NCBI GenBank assembly: GCA_937906795.1
Contig: CALCUQ010000409.1
Coordinates: 1 to 7,847, forward strand
Length of the DNA stretch: 7,847 bases
Origin: an uncultured Bacteroidales bacterium
Lineage (GTDB): Bacteria; Bacteroidota; Bacteroidia; Bacteroidales; UBA932
Direction: 5' to 3'
Under the pieces are notes generated by a model. That model saw nothing but the letters and a program-made list of their open reading frames with translations, ran no database searches and was not told the origin of the DNA. The first letter of the stretch is position 1. Each line of letters starts with the position of its first letter. Below are positions 5,786-7,847 of this stretch, piece by piece. A program made the position numbers and the translations under genes.

Positions 5786-7075
5786 ATGAAAAGATTTTTT
5801 TATCTGACCATTGTTCTTTTACTTTTACTGCAATCCTGCAGCCCTTCTGTTGATAAATACAAGATAATGTACCAGGGGTATGTAAAGGAATTGAGTGATT
5901 CTGCAAAATATTATGGTAGAACAGATTATATGGGCGGAAATGTAAAAGCAGCTGATTTTATTGCACAAGAGATAAAAAAACTTGGACTGGAAGTAATGGA
6001 GCAGGATTTTACATATCCAAAAAACACTATGCATGGTACACTTTCATTTAGCGTAGACGGCAAAGAGTATGCATTTTGTAAGGAGTTTGTTGTAAAAGAG
6101 TTTTCCAGCGGAAAGAATGCAACAATGGATATTTATTATCTTCCCGACGAATACCTTACAACTAAAAAGGATCAGTTCTACTCTCATTTGAATTCGGGGG
6201 AGTTCCAAAACAGTTTTGTGGCATTCAGTTTCAGTAAGTTTTCTGCGAATTTTGGTGGTCCTGGAATTGAACTCTACAGAGATAATCTTGTTCAACTGGA
6301 TAAAGTGGGAGGTATAATCTTTATATATGATTCTACCCCGGTATCTTTTGTTGCAAGAGCCAATTATACAACACCTTTCCCTGTTGTGTGTGTAGGCCCT
6401 CAGTTCCCTAAAAATGCGTCAAAAGCAACAATCAATCTTGAGAATAAGTTCCTTGACAGTTATAATGGAAAGAATCTGATTACATACATAAAGGGGCGTG
6501 AGAATGATTTTGACGACTATTATATGTTTATGGCTCACTATGATCATTTGGGATGCATTGGAGAGGGGAATATCTTTAGCGGAGCAAATGACAATTCGTC
6601 GGGAACAGCATTCTTGCTTACTTTGATGAATTACTATAAAAAGCACAGACCAGAAAATTCCATTGTATTCTTGTTCCTTGATGCAGAAGAGGCCAACTTG
6701 CTTGGGGCTTACCATTATGCAGACAATCCTTTGATTCCTTTGGATGAAATAGAGTTTGCATTTAATCTTGATATGGTTGGTGACAATGCGCCTGTGCTTA
6801 CAACAGAGGTGAGTAGTGCAGCATTTGAAGATTATATACAAATGCAGGAGCTAAACAAAAGGAAAAAATATTTTACAGAGATAAAATCCAGACCATTGGC
6901 AGATAACAGTGACCATTATGCTTTTGCTGTAAAAGGGGTTCCCGTAATGTATTTTTCAATAAAAGGTGAAGTTTATCCAAAATATCACACTCCTGAGGAT
7001 ACATATGAAAACTTCAGGTCTGACAAATTCCCTGATTTGTTTGGTTTGTTTACCAATTATATAAAAATGGATTAA
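5786..7075 (+). CDS. M28-family zinc peptidase, lipoprotein
   Basis: A 429-residue protein read from the ATG at 5786. Seen: a lipoprotein signal peptide (KR, hydrophobic core, lipobox LQSC with C18 as the lipidated residue) and a mature chain ending in an M28 catalytic domain. Two-zinc ligands are all identifiable: H251 in AHYDHLG, D269 in GANDNSSG, the E301-E302 pair in DAEE (catalytic base and ligand), D329 in NLDMVG and H401 in YHTPEDT. Residues 100-240 form the insert usually seen between the N-terminal part and the catalytic core. M28 enzymes are mostly aminopeptidases, some glutaminyl cyclases or carboxypeptidases; the exact specificity is not clear. The residues after C18 (SPSVDK) lack the acidic surface-export signal, so periplasmic location is more likely. 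An upstream ATG at 5723 adds 21 residues in front of the signal peptide and is rejected. A C69 dipeptidase gene follows after 25 nt, probably co-transcribed. Confidence 0.92.
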   Translation: MKRFFYLTIVLLLLLQSCSPSVDKYKIMYQGYVKELSDSAKYYGRTDYMGGNVKAADFIAQEIKKLGLEVMEQDFTYPKNTMHGTLSFSVDGKEYAFCKEFVVKEFSSGKNATMDIYYLPDEYLTTKKDQFYSHLNSGEFQNSFVAFSFSKFSANFGGPGIELYRDNLVQLDKVGGIIFIYDSTPVSFVARANYTTPFPVVCVGPQFPKNASKATINLENKFLDSYNGKNLITYIKGRENDFDDYYMFMAHYDHLGCIGEGNIFSGANDNSSGTAFLLTLMNYYKKHRPENSIVFLFLDAEEANLLGAYHYADNPLIPLDEIEFAFNLDMVGDNAPVLTTEVSSAAFEDYIQMQELNKRKKYFTEIKSRPLADNSDHYAFAVKGVPVMYFSIKGEVYPKYHTPEDTYENFRSDKFPDLFGLFTNYIKMD

Positions 7076-7100
7076 TGTTTTATAGTATAAATTTGATAAT

Positions 7101-7847
7101 ATGAAGAAGATATTGTTTTCTTTTATTTTAGTCTTTTTTGCTGTATGTGCAACAGCTCAGTATTATTCTTATCCGTATAATCCTGAAGATGATATAATTT
7201 CTGAAAGTTGTACATCCATTATGGTTGCTAAGGGTGCCAGTTACGATGGTTCTGTTATGACAGCACATTCTTGTGACTCAAATTACAGAACCTGGTTGTC
7301 TATGGAAAAACCAAAAACTTATGAGGGGACCCAGCCAATATACTGGGGGTTGTTGCATAATGAGGAACCATATGATGTAAGGAATGTTGTTGAGAAAGGT
7401 CGTATTCCAGCTCCGCTTGCAGCTACTCACAAGTTCCTGAATGTTGCGTATCCTTGTATGAATGAAAAGCAATTGGCAATAGGGGAGACCACTACTGTTG
7501 GAAGGCCTGAGCTAAGAAGACTTGACGGGTTGTTCCAGATTGAGGAGCTTGAGAGAATTGCTCTTGAGAGGTGTTCCACAGCAAGAGAGGCAATTGCTTT
7601 AATGGGTGCTCTTGCTCAGGAGTTTGGATATGCAGATGAGGGAGAATGTCTTACTGTTGCAGATAAAAATGAGGTGTGGCATTTTGAAATATACGGAAAT
7701 GGGGATCAGAGCATATCCGTCTTGCTTTACTTTGCCGAAGAGCTGCATGATCTCACGCTTGTGCATGAGAAGTCTGCGCGGACGCATGGGGTCGCGGTTG
7801 AAGATGTTTCCGTGCTCGTAGGGGCTGATGTGCATGCCGTGGAGATA
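7101..7847 (+). CDS. secreted C69-family dipeptidase, N-terminal part; native sequence ends near 7703
   Basis: The frame opens at 7101 and stays open to the window edge (249 codons), but only about the first 201 residues look native. Seen: signal peptide MKKILFSFILVFFAVCATAQ with likely cleavage after ATA, then a short propeptide and the Ntn-hydrolase motif CTSIMVAKGASYDGS, in which C37 should be the nucleophile exposed by autocleavage. Further family blocks are AIGETTTVG at 126-134, a helix with ARE at 161-163, and ADKNEVWHFEI at 187-197. C69 enzymes release dipeptides or amino acids from short peptides and are usually over 450 residues, so most of the protein is missing. After about residue 201 the translation has no C69 character, because the DNA there encodes SmpB on the other strand. 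It lies 25 nt behind the M28 peptidase gene, which suggests joint expression. Confidence 0.85.
   Translation, partial: MKKILFSFILVFFAVCATAQYYSYPYNPEDDIISESCTSIMVAKGASYDGSVMTAHSCDSNYRTWLSMEKPKTYEGTQPIYWGLLHNEEPYDVRNVVEKGRIPAPLAATHKFLNVAYPCMNEKQLAIGETTTVGRPELRRLDGLFQIEELERIALERCSTAREAIALMGALAQEFGYADEGECLTVADKNEVWHFEIYGNGDQSISVLLYFAEELHDLTLVHEKSARTHGVAVEDVSVLVGADVHAVEI
7683..7709. other. junction between C69 dipeptidase and SmpB sequences
   Basis: C69 homology on the plus strand continues to about HFEIYGNG (to 7703), while SmpB homology on the minus strand appears to continue to ISVYFK (down to 7683). The two therefore overlap for about 21 bases that serve both reading frames. Such a short shared stretch is what a wrong k-mer join in an assembly, or microhomology-mediated recombination, would leave. 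No IS ends or long inverted repeats are seen here. Confidence 0.6.
7683..7847 (-). pseudogene. smpB: SsrA-binding protein SmpB, internal fragment from a foreign or rearranged segment
   Basis: Read on the minus strand from the window edge, about 55 codons match SmpB. The blocks LHGMHISPYEHGNIFN, RDPMRPRRLLMHKREI, GKVKQDGYALIP and then ISVYFK are in the family order, corresponding to the middle of the protein. SmpB binds tmRNA and brings it to stalled ribosomes. The N-terminus lies beyond the window, and the C-terminal part with its basic tail is missing: after YFK (7683) the frame reads through the antisense of the C69 gene to a stop at 7599 and has no SmpB character. Codons here favour C or G in third position (CTC, CAC, GGC, ATC, AGC, CCC), and G+C over 7711-7847 is about 55% by hand count, unlike the AT-rich genes to the left. 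It could be an assembly chimera or a real rearrangement; either way this copy is incomplete. Confidence 0.85.

Noticed and set aside
7088..7095. TAAATTTG, a match to the -7 consensus just before the C69 gene
   Set aside because: It ends 5 bp before the start codon and has no -33 box, so it would give an almost leaderless message. In AT-rich DNA a chance match is likely.
7704..7847. C69-SmpB antisense fusion as a new dual-coding gene
   Set aside because: The plus-strand translation here has no C69 similarity, while the minus strand matches SmpB codon by codon. A join of unrelated sequences explains it better than dual coding.
1..7847. CRISPR arrays, tRNA or rRNA genes, insertion sequences, phage genes
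   Set aside because: No regularly spaced repeats, cloverleaf-like segments, transposase motifs or terminal inverted repeats were found on reading both strands by eye.

Overview
The window looks like an anaerobic member of the Bacteroidetes, probably Bacteroidales. The DNA is AT-rich and gene starts generally lack Shine-Dalgarno sequences. Three intergenic sites carry TATATTTG, matching the Bacteroidetes -7 consensus TAnnTTTG. The peptidase and antiporter genes also suit that group. The lineage is inferred, not proven.

Minus strand, about 4613 down to the left edge: a tightly packed operon. It starts with a cysteine-free MarR-type regulator and continues with five genes of heterodisulfide-reductase (Hdr) type: an HdrC-like protein with two [4Fe-4S] motifs, an HdrB-like CCG-domain protein, a short FAD-containing HdrA-like protein, a second small HdrC-like protein, and a cytochrome-b/[4Fe-4S] membrane protein cut by the window edge. 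Gaps within the operon run from a 1-nt overlap to 27 nt. The gene order C-B-A-C resembles the start of the sulfur-oxidation sHdr clusters (hdrC1-B1-A...C2). Here a b-type cytochrome subunit follows instead of HdrB2, as in quinone-linked modules such as QmoC, HdrE/DsrM or EMO. The simplest reading is a membrane-bound, quinone-linked thiol/disulfide or flavin redox complex of unknown substrate. A 20-bp inverted repeat between the -7 element and the marR start is a candidate operator.

Minus strand, 5643-4669: a calcium/sodium antiporter of the CaCA (YrbG-like) family with its own promoter-like element and a hairpin terminator. The terminator lies directly in front of the marR promoter. The 142 bp between the antiporter and the next gene is a divergent promoter region.

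Plus strand, 5786 to the right edge: a lipoprotein M28 zinc peptidase, followed 25 nt later by a secreted C69 dipeptidase. These plausibly form a peptide-scavenging pair in the cell envelope.

The right end is abnormal. Near 7683-7709 the dipeptidase homology stops, and the remaining bases encode, on the minus strand, an unmistakable fragment of SmpB with higher G+C and different codon use. This is either a chimeric assembly join or a true rearrangement, so the last ~140 bp should not be assumed to belong to the same chromosome.
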